DNA of 7,195 bases from Deltaproteobacteria bacterium (GTDB lineage: Bacteria > Desulfobacterota > Desulfobacteria > Desulfobacterales > SURF-15): contig JAHEHB010000286.1 in the NCBI GenBank assembly GCA_024644775.1, forward strand, positions 1 to 7,195. Direction: 5' to 3'. Shown here piece after piece: positions 1 through 5,992 of this stretch. The notes under the pieces are model-generated. The model was not told the DNA's origin. It worked only from the letters and a program-made list of their open reading frames with translations, and did not search any database. The position numbers and the translations under genes were made by a program. Each line of letters starts with the position of its first letter. The first letter of the stretch is position 1.

Positions 1-478
1 CCAAAAAGAGGATACCGATATAATTTAGCATTAAGGTTACGATGATTTCATTGGTTCGGAGTCGAATTTTTAACACCGCGGGGATAAGCCCCCACATTCC
101 ACTGGCAATCATGGATGCGATGGCCATGGCAGGAAGCAGAACACTTTTTGGAAGATCCGGAAATGACAAGGCAATCCATGTAGCGCCGATGGCGCCCAGT
201 GCGAATTGGCCTTCTGCCCCAATATTCCAAATCTGCAGACGGAAAGCGATGGCCACGCCAAGGGAGCAAAGAAAGATCGGGATCGCCTTAACCAGAGAGT
301 CTTCCAGGGCCCATCGGGAACCAAAGGCACCCTTGAAAAGCAGGAGCATACCGGAAATCGGCGGTTTCCCCTGTAGGGCGAGCAGAAATGCTCCTACACA
401 GCATGCCAGCAGCACTGCTGCGAATAAAGGCAGACAGGAACCCCAGCGTACGGGCTCCTGTCTACGATTAATGATCAT
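1..478 (-). CDS. BMP-associated sugar/nucleoside-type ABC importer permease, N-terminal part
   Basis: Inner-membrane permease of an ABC importer; 159 residues are visible and the gene runs off the left edge of the window without a stop. I translated it from the reverse strand, starting at the ATG at 478-476, which has a GGAG ribosome site 5 nt before it. Visible parts are a first membrane segment (about residues 14-36), a second (about 66-79), then the family-typical WNIGAEGQ at 84-91 leading into further hydrophobic segments (about 92-106 and 112-130), and NEIIVTLMLNYI at 143-154. WNIGAEGQ and the NE..VTLMLNYI stretch are hallmarks of the YufP/BmpC-type permeases that work with BMP-family binding proteins. 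The start lies only 11 nt after the stop of the binding-protein gene, so the two are one operon. A second permease and an ATPase are expected in the operon or nearby but lie outside the window. Substrate cannot be told from this piece. Confidence 0.9.
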   Translation of the reverse strand, partial: MIINRRQEPVRWGSCLPLFAAVLLACCVGAFLLALQGKPPISGMLLLFKGAFGSRWALEDSLVKAIPIFLCSLGVAIAFRLQIWNIGAEGQFALGAIGATWIALSFPDLPKSVLLPAMAIASMIASGMWGLIPAVLKIRLRTNEIIVTLMLNYIGILFL

Positions 479-489
479 TCGGTCTCCAT

Positions 490-1554
490 CTATTCAGTCG
501 TGCCGATGACACCCTGAACAAACCAGGTCATCCCCAGAAGTTCCTTATCGGATGCAGCGGCTCCCTTTGCGATGTGGATCTTGCCTTTTTGATCCTTGAT
601 AGGTCCTGTAAATACTTTAAGTTTCCCGGATTTGATTTCTTCCTTTCTGGCAAGTACTTTTTTTTGAAGATCTTTGGATACCATAGAACCGAAGGGAGCA
701 ATGTCCACAATCCCAGCCTCCAGTCCCGGCCAGACAGCTTCGCTTTTCCAGGCCCCCTTTCGGACCTTTTCGATGGTTTCCACGTAATAGGGTCCCCAGT
801 TCCAGATGGGGGCGGTCAGATGTGCCTTGGGTGCAAAAGTGGACATATCGGAGTTGTAGCCGATGGAGTATACACCTTTTTCTTCGGCTGCTTCCTGGGG
901 ACTTGGAGAATCCTGGTGTTGGGCGATGACATCGGCTCCGACGTCCAGTAGGCTTTTGGCCGCCTCTTTTTCGGTTGCCGGATCATACCAGGTTTTTGTC
1001 CAGACCACGCGAACCTCAACTTCCGGATTCGATGATTGGGCACCGAGGGCGAATGCATTAATACCACGGATAACTTCCGGAATGGGAAAGGCTGCAACAT
1101 AGCCGATAATTTTCGACCGGGTCATGGCACCAGCGACCATACCGGTGAGATACCGGGCCTGATACATTCGACCAAAATAATTGCCCATGTTCGTAGATTT
1201 CTTGAATCCGGAGCAATGCATGAAGACGACCTTGGGGAACTGTTTGGATACCTTTAGCATCGGAACCATGTAGCCATAGCTGGTGGCAAAAATCACGTCA
1301 TACCCTTTCCTTGCCATGTTAAGAATGACCCGTTCCGAATCGGGTCCTTCAGGAACGGCCTCTACATACGACGTCTTGACATCTGAAAGTGCCTCGACCA
1401 TTTTTCGGCCCTGATCATGGGCATAGGACCATCCTGCATCGCCAATCGGTGACACATACACAAACCCGACCTGAATCTCCTTGGCGCCCGATACCGCCAC
1501 CCCTATACACAATACAAGACCCAAAACGTTTAATAGCGTGCTTTTTTTCACCAT
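490..1554 (-). CDS. BMP/Med-family ABC transporter substrate-binding protein, periplasmic
   Basis: A 354-residue solute-binding protein of the BMP (BmpA/PnrA/Med, COG1744) family that would deliver substrate to the permease encoded next. A Sec signal peptide covers residues 1-24, with probable cleavage after VSGA. The only cysteine there, Cys16, sits in LVLC, which lacks the small residue required before it in a lipobox, so the protein is probably soluble in the periplasm, unlike the lipoprotein members in Gram-positives and spirochaetes. Family marks: GDAGWSYAHDQG (38-49), YFGRMYQARYLTGMVAG (126-142), GYVAAFPIPEVIRGINAF (151-168), GADVIAQHQDSP (206-217) and GYNSDM (232-237). Known family ligands include purine nucleosides; here the ligand is unknown, though the divergent amidohydrolase suggests a purine breakdown product or another cyclic amide. 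Start: the ATG at 1554 lies only 3 nt from a strong GGAGG, while the next codon is a GTG 6 nt from it, so GTG at 1551 is a possible true start. Confidence 0.93.
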   Translation of the reverse strand: MVKKSTLLNVLGLVLCIGVAVSGAKEIQVGFVYVSPIGDAGWSYAHDQGRKMVEALSDVKTSYVEAVPEGPDSERVILNMARKGYDVIFATSYGYMVPMLKVSKQFPKVVFMHCSGFKKSTNMGNYFGRMYQARYLTGMVAGAMTRSKIIGYVAAFPIPEVIRGINAFALGAQSSNPEVEVRVVWTKTWYDPATEKEAAKSLLDVGADVIAQHQDSPSPQEAAEEKGVYSIGYNSDMSTFAPKAHLTAPIWNWGPYYVETIEKVRKGAWKSEAVWPGLEAGIVDIAPFGSMVSKDLQKKVLARKEEIKSGKLKVFTGPIKDQKGKIHIAKGAAASDKELLGMTWFVQGVIGTTE

Positions 1555-1557
1555 TTA

Positions 1558-1566
1558 CCTCCTTTT
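1558..1566 (-). promoter_or_regulatory. Strong ribosome binding site of the BMP gene
   Basis: Read on the minus strand this is AAAAGGAGG, a near-perfect Shine-Dalgarno. It is 3 nt from the annotated ATG (1554) and 6 nt from the GTG that follows immediately. The short spacing to the ATG leaves the exact start open by one codon; the signal peptide is unaffected either way. Confidence 0.8.
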
Positions 1567-1588
1567 AGAAAATAAAAATTAGCGAACC

Positions 1589-1623
1589 GGCTCCCTCTAT
1601 TAATTTTAATCGATAACGGAGCC
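1589..1623 (-). promoter_or_regulatory. Possible hairpin in the BMP gene 5' leader
   Basis: GGCTCC at 1589-1594 and GGAGCC at 1618-1623 are exact inverted repeats enclosing a 23-nt AT-rich loop. If the promoter proposed at 1662-1688 is real, this stem lies in the transcribed leader, about 25 nt before the ribosome site. A stem of only 6 bp with a long loop is weak. There is no U-run after it, so it is not a plain terminator, and I cannot match the leader to a known riboswitch. Confidence 0.25.
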
Positions 1624-1661
1624 ATACGACCCAATATTGTTTCGCAGATTTTTTAACAGGA

Positions 1662-1688
1662 AATATCCAAACCAAAGAAGCGTGTCAA
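1662..1688 (-). promoter_or_regulatory. Probable sigma-70 promoter for the BMP transporter operon
   Basis: On the minus strand a perfect TTGACA (1688-1683) is followed after 15 nt by GATATT (1667-1662), a 4/6 match to the -10 consensus. ATATTT one base on gives a 16-nt spacer. Transcription would start near 1655 and leave a leader of about 100 nt. The -10 is weak and the spacing short, so the -35 is the main support. It stands back to back with the rightward promoter at 1711-1737. Confidence 0.45.
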
Positions 1689-1710
1689 CAACAGATACGA
1701 TGAATGGCCC

Positions 1711-1737
1711 TTGACAATTGGAGACGCTTGCCATAAT
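1711..1737 (+). promoter_or_regulatory. Probable sigma-70 promoter for the VOC/amidohydrolase operon
   Basis: A perfect TTGACA (1711-1716) is followed after 15 nt by CATAAT (1732-1737), a 5/6 match to the -10 consensus. Transcription would begin near 1744, giving a leader of about 70 nt before the ATG at 1816. The box also explains why a reading frame seems to begin with TTG at 1711: that TTG is the -35 element, not a start codon. The spacer is shorter than the usual 16-18 nt. Confidence 0.5.
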
Positions 1738-1815
1738 GAAAAATTTCGTTCGAATACAGACAATATCAATCTTATCAATTTTATTTTTATTTTGGGGTTT
1801 ATTCCGGGGATATTA

Positions 1816-2220
1816 ATGATGGCTAACGAAAGAAGTATTTCATCTCAGATTACGTTTCTTTATTTTGACGATCTCAAATCAGTTATCCCTTTTTTTGAAG
1901 ATATCCTCAAACTCGAGCGTGTCGAGGATCAGGAAGCGGCGAAAATATACCGCATGGCCGGGGGCGCTTTTCTGGGAATCGTAGATGGCAAAAAGGGGCA
2001 TTGCCGGACTCAAGAAGAGAGTGCGGTGTTGATTACCCTCGTTGTGGATGATGTACCGGCTTGGTATCATTATTTAGAAGATAACGGCATAAAAATGTTG
2101 ACCGGCATACAAAAGCCGGAGATCGCACCTGTGGAGTGTTTTTTCTTTGAGGGCCCCGGCGGCTATCATTTTGAAGTGCAACGCTTCCTTGATCCCGAGA
2201 CCGCTGAGAGGTTTAAATAA
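1816..2220 (+). CDS. VOC-superfamily (glyoxalase-like) small protein
   Basis: A 134-residue single-domain protein of the vicinal oxygen chelate fold (glyoxalase/bleomycin-resistance superfamily), presumably cytoplasmic. Two beta-alpha-beta modules can be followed: QITFLYFDDLKSVIPFFEDIL (from residue 11, in part) and AVLITLVVDDVPAWYHYLED (70-89), ending in FFFEGPGGYHFEVQRF (109-124), the usual VOC closing strand with its glutamate (Glu120). The His residues that normally begin strand 1 and the VDD strand appear replaced (Ile12, Leu72), so the classical two-His metal site is not intact; His62 and His118 could serve instead. The start is ATG 1816 or 1819: GGGGA lies 5 nt before the first, and the frame upstream reads through a promoter and a hydrophobic stretch that is not part of the domain. 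It precedes the amidohydrolase by 3 nt, so the two are probably translationally coupled. The reaction is unknown; an isomerase, epimerase or lyase step next to the ring hydrolase is a guess. Confidence 0.85.
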   Translation: MMANERSISSQITFLYFDDLKSVIPFFEDILKLERVEDQEAAKIYRMAGGAFLGIVDGKKGHCRTQEESAVLITLVVDDVPAWYHYLEDNGIKMLTGIQKPEIAPVECFFFEGPGGYHFEVQRFLDPETAERFK

Positions 2221-2223
2221 ATC

Positions 2224-3585
2224 ATGAAATTCGATTTGCTGGTAAAAGGTGGCCATGTTGTCACCTCGAATCATACATTCAGGGGAGATTTGGCTGTAAG
2301 CGATGAGAAGATCGCAGCGTTGTTGTTCCCCGAACAAAATGTGGAGGCGGAGACGGTAATCGATGCAACGGATAAATATATCCTGCCCGGGGCAATCGAT
2401 GTGCATGTTCACGCCGGCGTGGGCGAACCCCATCGTGAGACATTGGCAAGTGCAACCACCGCCGCGGCTGCCGGCGGCATTACCACCATTTTAGACCAAC
2501 CCTTGTCGCAACCGGCAACGATAACATTAGAAGCCTTTCAGGCGAAAGTGGCAGAAGCCAGGCAGGGCTGTGTGGTGGATATCGGCCTGTGGGGTGGCCT
2601 TGTCCCCGGACACCTGGAGGAGCTAAAGCCGCTGTATGATGCCGGAGGCCAGGCCTTTAAGTCGTTTATGTGCCGCTGTTCCAATTACCCATCCATAGAT
2701 GATGGTACGTTGTTAAAGGGTATGAAGATGATTGCCCAATGGGGTGGACTGGTGGCTGTTCATGCTGAAAACGATACCCTTATCCATCAATTGGTCGACG
2801 ATTCCAGTCAATCCGGAAAAGACGATATTGAGGCGTTTATTACTTCCCATCCTCCCTATTCAGAACTTGAGGCCATAAAGCGGTTTGTTTTCATTGCCGA
2901 ACAAGCCCCGGGATGCAAGGCTCATGTGGTCCATATGAGTATCCCTCAAGGCGCTGTTGCCCTAAAGCAGGCAAAAACGGAGGGGGTAGATATTACGGTG
3001 GAGACCTGCCCACAATATTTAGGACTTAACGAAGATGATTTGAGACGTCTCGGTGGTATTGCAAAATGTGACCCTCCGGTTCGATCACAGGAACGGGTCG
3101 ATGAACTTTGGAAATATGTCATGGATGGTACGATCGACATGGTCGCCTCGGATCATTCACCGCACACCTTTGACAAAAAGCATGTTCCATTCGAGGCGTT
3201 CAGCAAGGCGAGTGAAGGTGTGATGGGTTTGCAGACGATGATTCCGGTATTGATTCATGAGGGCGTAAAAAAGCGAGGCATGCCCCTTAACCGTCTGGCA
3301 GAGATGACCGCTTTCAATCCAGCGAAGCGGTTTGGTTTATATCCGCGAAAAGGACATCTTTCAGTCGGAGCCGATGCAGATTTCTATGTGTTGGACCTTA
3401 AGCGCGAGTGGACGTGCAACGCCGATGATATGCACTATGTAAATAAACACACACCATTTGCCGGCCGGTCATTTGAGGGTAAGATTGAAAAAACAGTTGT
3501 GCGAGGGCGATTGGTCATCGAAGACGACAAATTACTCGTAACACCAGGCTTTGGCCGGTTTTTGCCGTTAGATATTGGGAAATAG
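2224..3585 (+). CDS. Allantoinase-like cyclic amidohydrolase (dihydroorotase/hydantoinase family)
   Basis: A 453-residue cytoplasmic metal hydrolase of the cyclic amidohydrolase family, which opens five- and six-membered ring amides (allantoin, hydantoins, dihydropyrimidines, dihydroorotate). The whole binuclear metal site is visible: His61 and His63 in PGAIDVHVH, Lys146 in AFKSFM (the lysine carboxylated in relatives), His180 in VAVHAEN, His237 in AHVVHMS and Asp310 in ASDHSPH. Length, the FKSFM context of the lysine, AAAAGGITT (79-87) and the closing PGFGRFLPL favour the allantoinase (AllB) branch over hydantoinase or dihydropyrimidinase. However, the allantoinase-typical DMPLN motif reads DQPLS (91-95), so the substrate may differ. 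The gene starts 3 nt after the VOC gene; no good ribosome site lies close to the ATG, which fits translational coupling. Together with the divergent BMP importer it suggests scavenging of a ureide or hydantoin as a nitrogen source. Family assignment is firm; allantoin as substrate is only likely. Confidence 0.92.
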   Translation: MKFDLLVKGGHVVTSNHTFRGDLAVSDEKIAALLFPEQNVEAETVIDATDKYILPGAIDVHVHAGVGEPHRETLASATTAAAAGGITTILDQPLSQPATITLEAFQAKVAEARQGCVVDIGLWGGLVPGHLEELKPLYDAGGQAFKSFMCRCSNYPSIDDGTLLKGMKMIAQWGGLVAVHAENDTLIHQLVDDSSQSGKDDIEAFITSHPPYSELEAIKRFVFIAEQAPGCKAHVVHMSIPQGAVALKQAKTEGVDITVETCPQYLGLNEDDLRRLGGIAKCDPPVRSQERVDELWKYVMDGTIDMVASDHSPHTFDKKHVPFEAFSKASEGVMGLQTMIPVLIHEGVKKRGMPLNRLAEMTAFNPAKRFGLYPRKGHLSVGADADFYVLDLKREWTCNADDMHYVNKHTPFAGRSFEGKIEKTVVRGRLVIEDDKLLVTPGFGRFLPLDIGK

Positions 3586-3593
3586 AAACCTAT

Positions 3594-3741
3594 ATTGAGC
3601 CAATTACAAAACGTCCCAATTTGCCCAATCTCTGTGTCAGACAAAAATTTTAATCCTCGAAATACTCAATGTATGCCTGTGGTTAAAATTTTTGTCTTCC
3701 TTGACCTTGAACAAACTGAAACGTTTTGAAACAGGCTCAAT
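3594..3741 (-). repeat. 148-nt long nested palindrome between convergent genes
   Basis: Nearly the whole gap between the amidohydrolase and the barrel gene is one nested inverted repeat. Outer arms 3594-3614 and 3721-3741 match at 18 of 21 positions, with perfect 8-bp blocks ATTGAGCC/GGCTCAAT and CAAAACGT/ACGTTTTG. Read as minus-strand RNA the helix continues without a break through 3615-3628 with 3707-3720, 14 pairs of which 5 are G.U. After an internal loop comes a perfect 15-bp stem (3639-3653 with 3683-3697), then a 29-nt end with a small stem ATAC/GTAT (3662-3665, 3671-3674). G.U pairs help mainly the minus-strand form; on the plus strand the same positions are A.C clashes. It may be a miniature inverted-repeat element, a dispersed intergenic repeat, or a structured 3' end of the barrel mRNA. 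I see no clear target-site duplication and no protein in it. Confidence 0.7.
3639..3697. terminator. Possible two-way terminator (inner stem of the palindrome)
   Basis: AGACAAAAATTTTAA (3639-3653) and its exact reverse complement (3683-3697) form a 15-bp stem with a 29-nt loop, placed between two convergent genes where a terminator serving both strands is expected. The stem is A/T-rich, with U-runs inside the arms rather than after a G+C-rich stem, so it is not a standard intrinsic terminator. Position is the main argument; no better candidate is present. Confidence 0.3.
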
Positions 3742-3742
3742 T

Positions 3743-5173
3743 TTAGAAGAAATAGAAGAACCACAGAAATGCACTGTCAGAAGGAATTCTTTGGAAATCG
3801 CTGTCTGGGAGTGGGAAGCCGCCAAACTCCGTGCCGTTTGCGCCGTAAGAGACATTTCCGCCAAATATGATCTGAAAGTTTTGCTTAACATCCCAAGTGG
3901 CATAAGGCTGGATTAAACCGGAAGGATCATCCAGGTTGTTGATCAATGTTAAAGAGAAATTAAACAATGGGTGCAACTCGATACGGACGTGACCGCTTAA
4001 GTAATTTTTCCCCAACGTAAACAACTCGCCCCTTTCAATTCTTTCCACGATATCCGGATCCGTAATGGCCTTCGAATAGTCGGTATTGCCGAGCCCATTG
4101 AAAAAGTATTCCAAAAAACCGTAAAGATTCCTATTCCACCAGATCCAGGAGTAGTCGATGTTTGCCACCAGCGATGGATAATCGTTATTGTCGCTGTCTT
4201 CATCCAGAAACGTCCAGGTGCCGTCGATTCTCCAGGCGGCATCAATCAGATACCCGGTGCTTCCCAAGCCAATCACGTGATCATTGAAATGATGCGCACC
4301 CATTACGTCGAATTCAGTGGTTCCAAAAGGAAAATGCACCTTTCCGGCCAGAGAACTTTCATTCCATTCCACGTCCCCATTCTCAGGATCTCGTCTGGGA
4401 ACATATACCGATTGTACATCCCCGACTTGCCCGGTGGAGACCTGTAAGAAAGCCATATCCTCGCCGGTCTTATAGTCACGGTCGATGGCTTCCGGTGAAA
4501 ACGGATTGAATAGATCCATGGTGTTAAATAGCAAGCCATTTCCCCACGTGACCGCCTGTCTTCCAATGCGGACAACTCCCCACTTTGGCAGCAGCGATAG
4601 GGCAAGACGATCGATTCTATGATAGAGAACATAGTCATCGGTTTCTTTGATAATACCGGTTAGATCCAAAAACCGGGTATCATCAGAAACGGGACGAATG
4701 AATAACAGCGCATTATCGACGAGGCCTGGGAAAAGCTGACCTAATTCTTTAGCGCCCTGCCACGCATCACCGCCGAGAAACACGATCTCATAGTGTGTAT
4801 CGACATATCCCCATTGTCCTAAAAAGAACCGGTTGTTCAGCCGGCCCTCAGCGCTACCATCATAGTAGGTACCGGTTCCCACCGGCTGAAAAATAGTTTC
4901 ATCATCGACCCATGAAGCAGTTCCCCGAAGCTTAAGATGTCCTCCCCATTCGGTTTCGATATTTTTGTACCAGGGAATGCCGGCATTTGACCGGATGTTC
5001 GAAGCCGCTTCCGGTATCTTATCGGAGGTCTCGGCCGATGCGGACAACGGTGGGTAAAAAAAGAAGAGTAATATTGTAAGATAGAAACGATATCTGATTG
5101 ACCTTCCCTTCTGGCGGTCATCAATTTTGTTTAGTCTGATCATCTTTAGTCTGATCATCCGTGATTTCGCCAT
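3743..5173 (-). CDS. Outer-membrane beta-barrel protein of an ABC export operon
   Basis: A 476-residue protein predicted to sit in the outer membrane. An N-terminal Sec signal has its hydrophobic core at residues 30-43 and probable cleavage after SASA (44-47). The rest is typical barrel sequence: alternating polar/aromatic strands such as HLKLRGTASW, VDTHYEIVFL, GHVRIELHPLFNFSLTLI and QNFQIIFGGNVSYG, and a C-terminal Phe. A stretch at 202-225 (RIGRQAVTWGNG, then DLFNPF) resembles the RQ..WG...NP motif I associate with DUF1302-like barrels; that link is from memory. No TonB box or plug domain is evident. The gene follows and overlaps the ATPase gene, so it is probably the outer-membrane partner of the transporter. 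Three in-frame ATGs are possible starts (5173, 5158, 5143), two of them created by a 15-bp duplication. None has a strong ribosome site, so coupling to the ATPase gene is likely; the shorter starts give a more normal signal peptide. Confidence 0.85.
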   Translation of the reverse strand: MAKSRMIRLKMIRLNKIDDRQKGRSIRYRFYLTILLFFFYPPLSASAETSDKIPEAASNIRSNAGIPWYKNIETEWGGHLKLRGTASWVDDETIFQPVGTGTYYDGSAEGRLNNRFFLGQWGYVDTHYEIVFLGGDAWQGAKELGQLFPGLVDNALLFIRPVSDDTRFLDLTGIIKETDDYVLYHRIDRLALSLLPKWGVVRIGRQAVTWGNGLLFNTMDLFNPFSPEAIDRDYKTGEDMAFLQVSTGQVGDVQSVYVPRRDPENGDVEWNESSLAGKVHFPFGTTEFDVMGAHHFNDHVIGLGSTGYLIDAAWRIDGTWTFLDEDSDNNDYPSLVANIDYSWIWWNRNLYGFLEYFFNGLGNTDYSKAITDPDIVERIERGELFTLGKNYLSGHVRIELHPLFNFSLTLINNLDDPSGLIQPYATWDVKQNFQIIFGGNVSYGANGTEFGGFPLPDSDFQRIPSDSAFLWFFYFF

Positions 5174-5825
5174 CTCTGAGTTTTACGAGTCGCCGGGCAT
5201 AATCCATCACCATACGATCATGGGTCGAAAATATAAACGTAACCTTTTTTTTCTCATTCATTTCCTTCATCATCTCAAGAAGCCCCTTACCGGTGGTGGA
5301 GTCCAGGTTAGCGGTGGGTTCGTCTGCCAGTACAATCGATGGATTCGATACGATGGCACGGGCAACTGCGATACGCTGTTGTTGGCCTCCGGACAGTTCG
5401 GCAGGTCGGCGATCATGCATTCCTTCAAGCCCCACATCATCCAGGATTGTTTCGGCACGTTCCCGACGTTCCATGGCCGGGGTCCCTTGCAAAAGCATCA
5501 CAAACTCAACATTTTCGAGGGCAGACAACACGGGGATGAGATTGTACGCTTGAAATACAAACCCAACCTTGTGCAAACGCATATCCGCAAGCTGCGATTG
5601 GCTCATCTCATTCAAAGGGCTGTCATCCAGCAGAATATTTCCGGAATCGGCGGAATCCAACCCACCGATGATATTCAGCAGGGTCGTTTTACCCGAACCC
5701 GAGGGTCCTGCCAGTGCAACAAATCCACCTTTCGCGATGGAAAACGTTACCCCTTTTAAAGCAGGGACTTGCATTTTCCCTTGTTGATAGGTCTTGCTAA
5801 CATCCGTGCATTCAATGATGTTCAT
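5121..5825 (-). CDS. LolD/MacB-type ABC transporter ATPase
   Basis: A 234-residue cytoplasmic nucleotide-binding subunit of the LolD/MacB/FtsE-like class that drives FtsX-type permeases. All motifs are intact: Walker A GPSGSGKTT (40-48), Q-loop Gln92 in FVFQAYNLIPVLSALENV (the AYNL...ENV wording is typical of this class), signature LSGGQQQR (144-151), Walker B IVLADEP (164-170), D-loop NLD and H-loop His202 in STHD. Length is normal for LolD, apart from a C-terminal tail DDQTKDDQTKQN made by a 15-bp tandem duplication. A good ribosome site (GGAAGGAA, 7 nt before the ATG) supports the start. It lies 167 nt after the permease gene and overlaps the start of the barrel gene, so all three are read leftward as a likely operon. 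In this class the ATPase powers lipoprotein release, or export via mechanical transmission, rather than import; the cargo here is unknown. Confidence 0.95.
   Translation of the reverse strand: MNIIECTDVSKTYQQGKMQVPALKGVTFSIAKGGFVALAGPSGSGKTTLLNIIGGLDSADSGNILLDDSPLNEMSQSQLADMRLHKVGFVFQAYNLIPVLSALENVEFVMLLQGTPAMERRERAETILDDVGLEGMHDRRPAELSGGQQQRIAVARAIVSNPSIVLADEPTANLDSTTGKGLLEMMKEMNEKKKVTFIFSTHDRMVMDYARRLVKLRDGEITDDQTKDDQTKQN
5130..5159. repeat. Perfect 15-bp tandem duplication inside a gene overlap
   Basis: The unit TTTAGTCTGATCATC occurs twice head to tail (5130-5144 and 5145-5159) with no mismatch. Fifteen is a multiple of three, so both overlapping frames stay open: the ATPase gains a repeated DDQTK at its C-terminus and the barrel gene a repeated MIRLK/N at its N-terminus, including a second copy of an ATG. 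It appears recent, since the copies have not diverged. Confidence 0.95.
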
Positions 5826-5831
5826 GCGAAA

Positions 5832-5839
5832 TTCCTTCC
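5832..5839 (-). promoter_or_regulatory. Ribosome binding site of the ATPase gene
   Basis: GGAAGGAA on the minus strand, ending about 7 nt before the ATG at 5825-5823; it fixes the ATPase start. I find no convincing promoter in the 167-nt gap upstream: a TATATT-like box exists but has no matching -35. Confidence 0.7.
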
Positions 5840-5961
5840 GGACAAAGGTAAGGTCAATTTTTTTTTCGGTTATCGTTGCGTTTTTTTGAATATATGGCGT
5901 TGTATCAGTTAGTTAGAATACCAAACACTCCCGTAAAGTGGCAAGAGCATTACAATTCCTA

Positions 5962-5982
5962 AATCCCTCAATCCCTCAATCC
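5962..5982. repeat. Octamer tandem repeat after the permease gene
   Basis: AATCCCTC is repeated twice exactly (5962-5969, 5970-5977) and then partly (AATCC, 5978-5982); on the minus strand it reads as GAGGGATT units. It begins about 10 nt beyond the permease stop, in the gap before the ATPase gene. It is a short simple repeat with no evident function; its purine-rich G-runs on the transcribed strand could look like ribosome sites, but no start follows. Confidence 0.7.
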
Positions 5983-5992
5983 ATATTCTCCC

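Noticed and set aside
42..509. Open frame of 155 codons on the plus strand
   Set aside because: It lies opposite the permease gene, whose minus-strand translation gives clear family motifs (WNIGAEGQ, NEIIVTLMLNYI). The plus-strand product is rich in Arg/Ser/Pro and resembles nothing.
1489..1554. Lipoprotein signal on the BMP protein
   Set aside because: The only Cys in the signal (LVLC) has Leu before it rather than Gly/Ala/Ser, while a good signal peptidase I site (VSGA) follows.
1711..1815. N-terminal extension of the VOC protein from a TTG start
   Set aside because: The TTG is the first half of a perfect TTGACA promoter box, and the extra 35 residues are outside the VOC fold. ATG 1816 or 1819 fits better.
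3594..3741. Integron attC site
   Set aside because: The ends do not carry the GTTRRRY/RYYYAAC core-site pattern, there is no integrase or cassette array, and the long, well-paired outer arms do not look like attC.
3692..3916. Small plus-strand open frame at the end of the barrel gene
   Set aside because: It is antisense to the barrel C-terminus and runs through the palindrome; it has no ribosome site and no domain.
5127..5759. Open frame of 210 codons on the plus strand
   Set aside because: Antisense shadow of the ABC ATPase, which has every expected motif in the minus frame; the plus-strand product has no recognisable domain.
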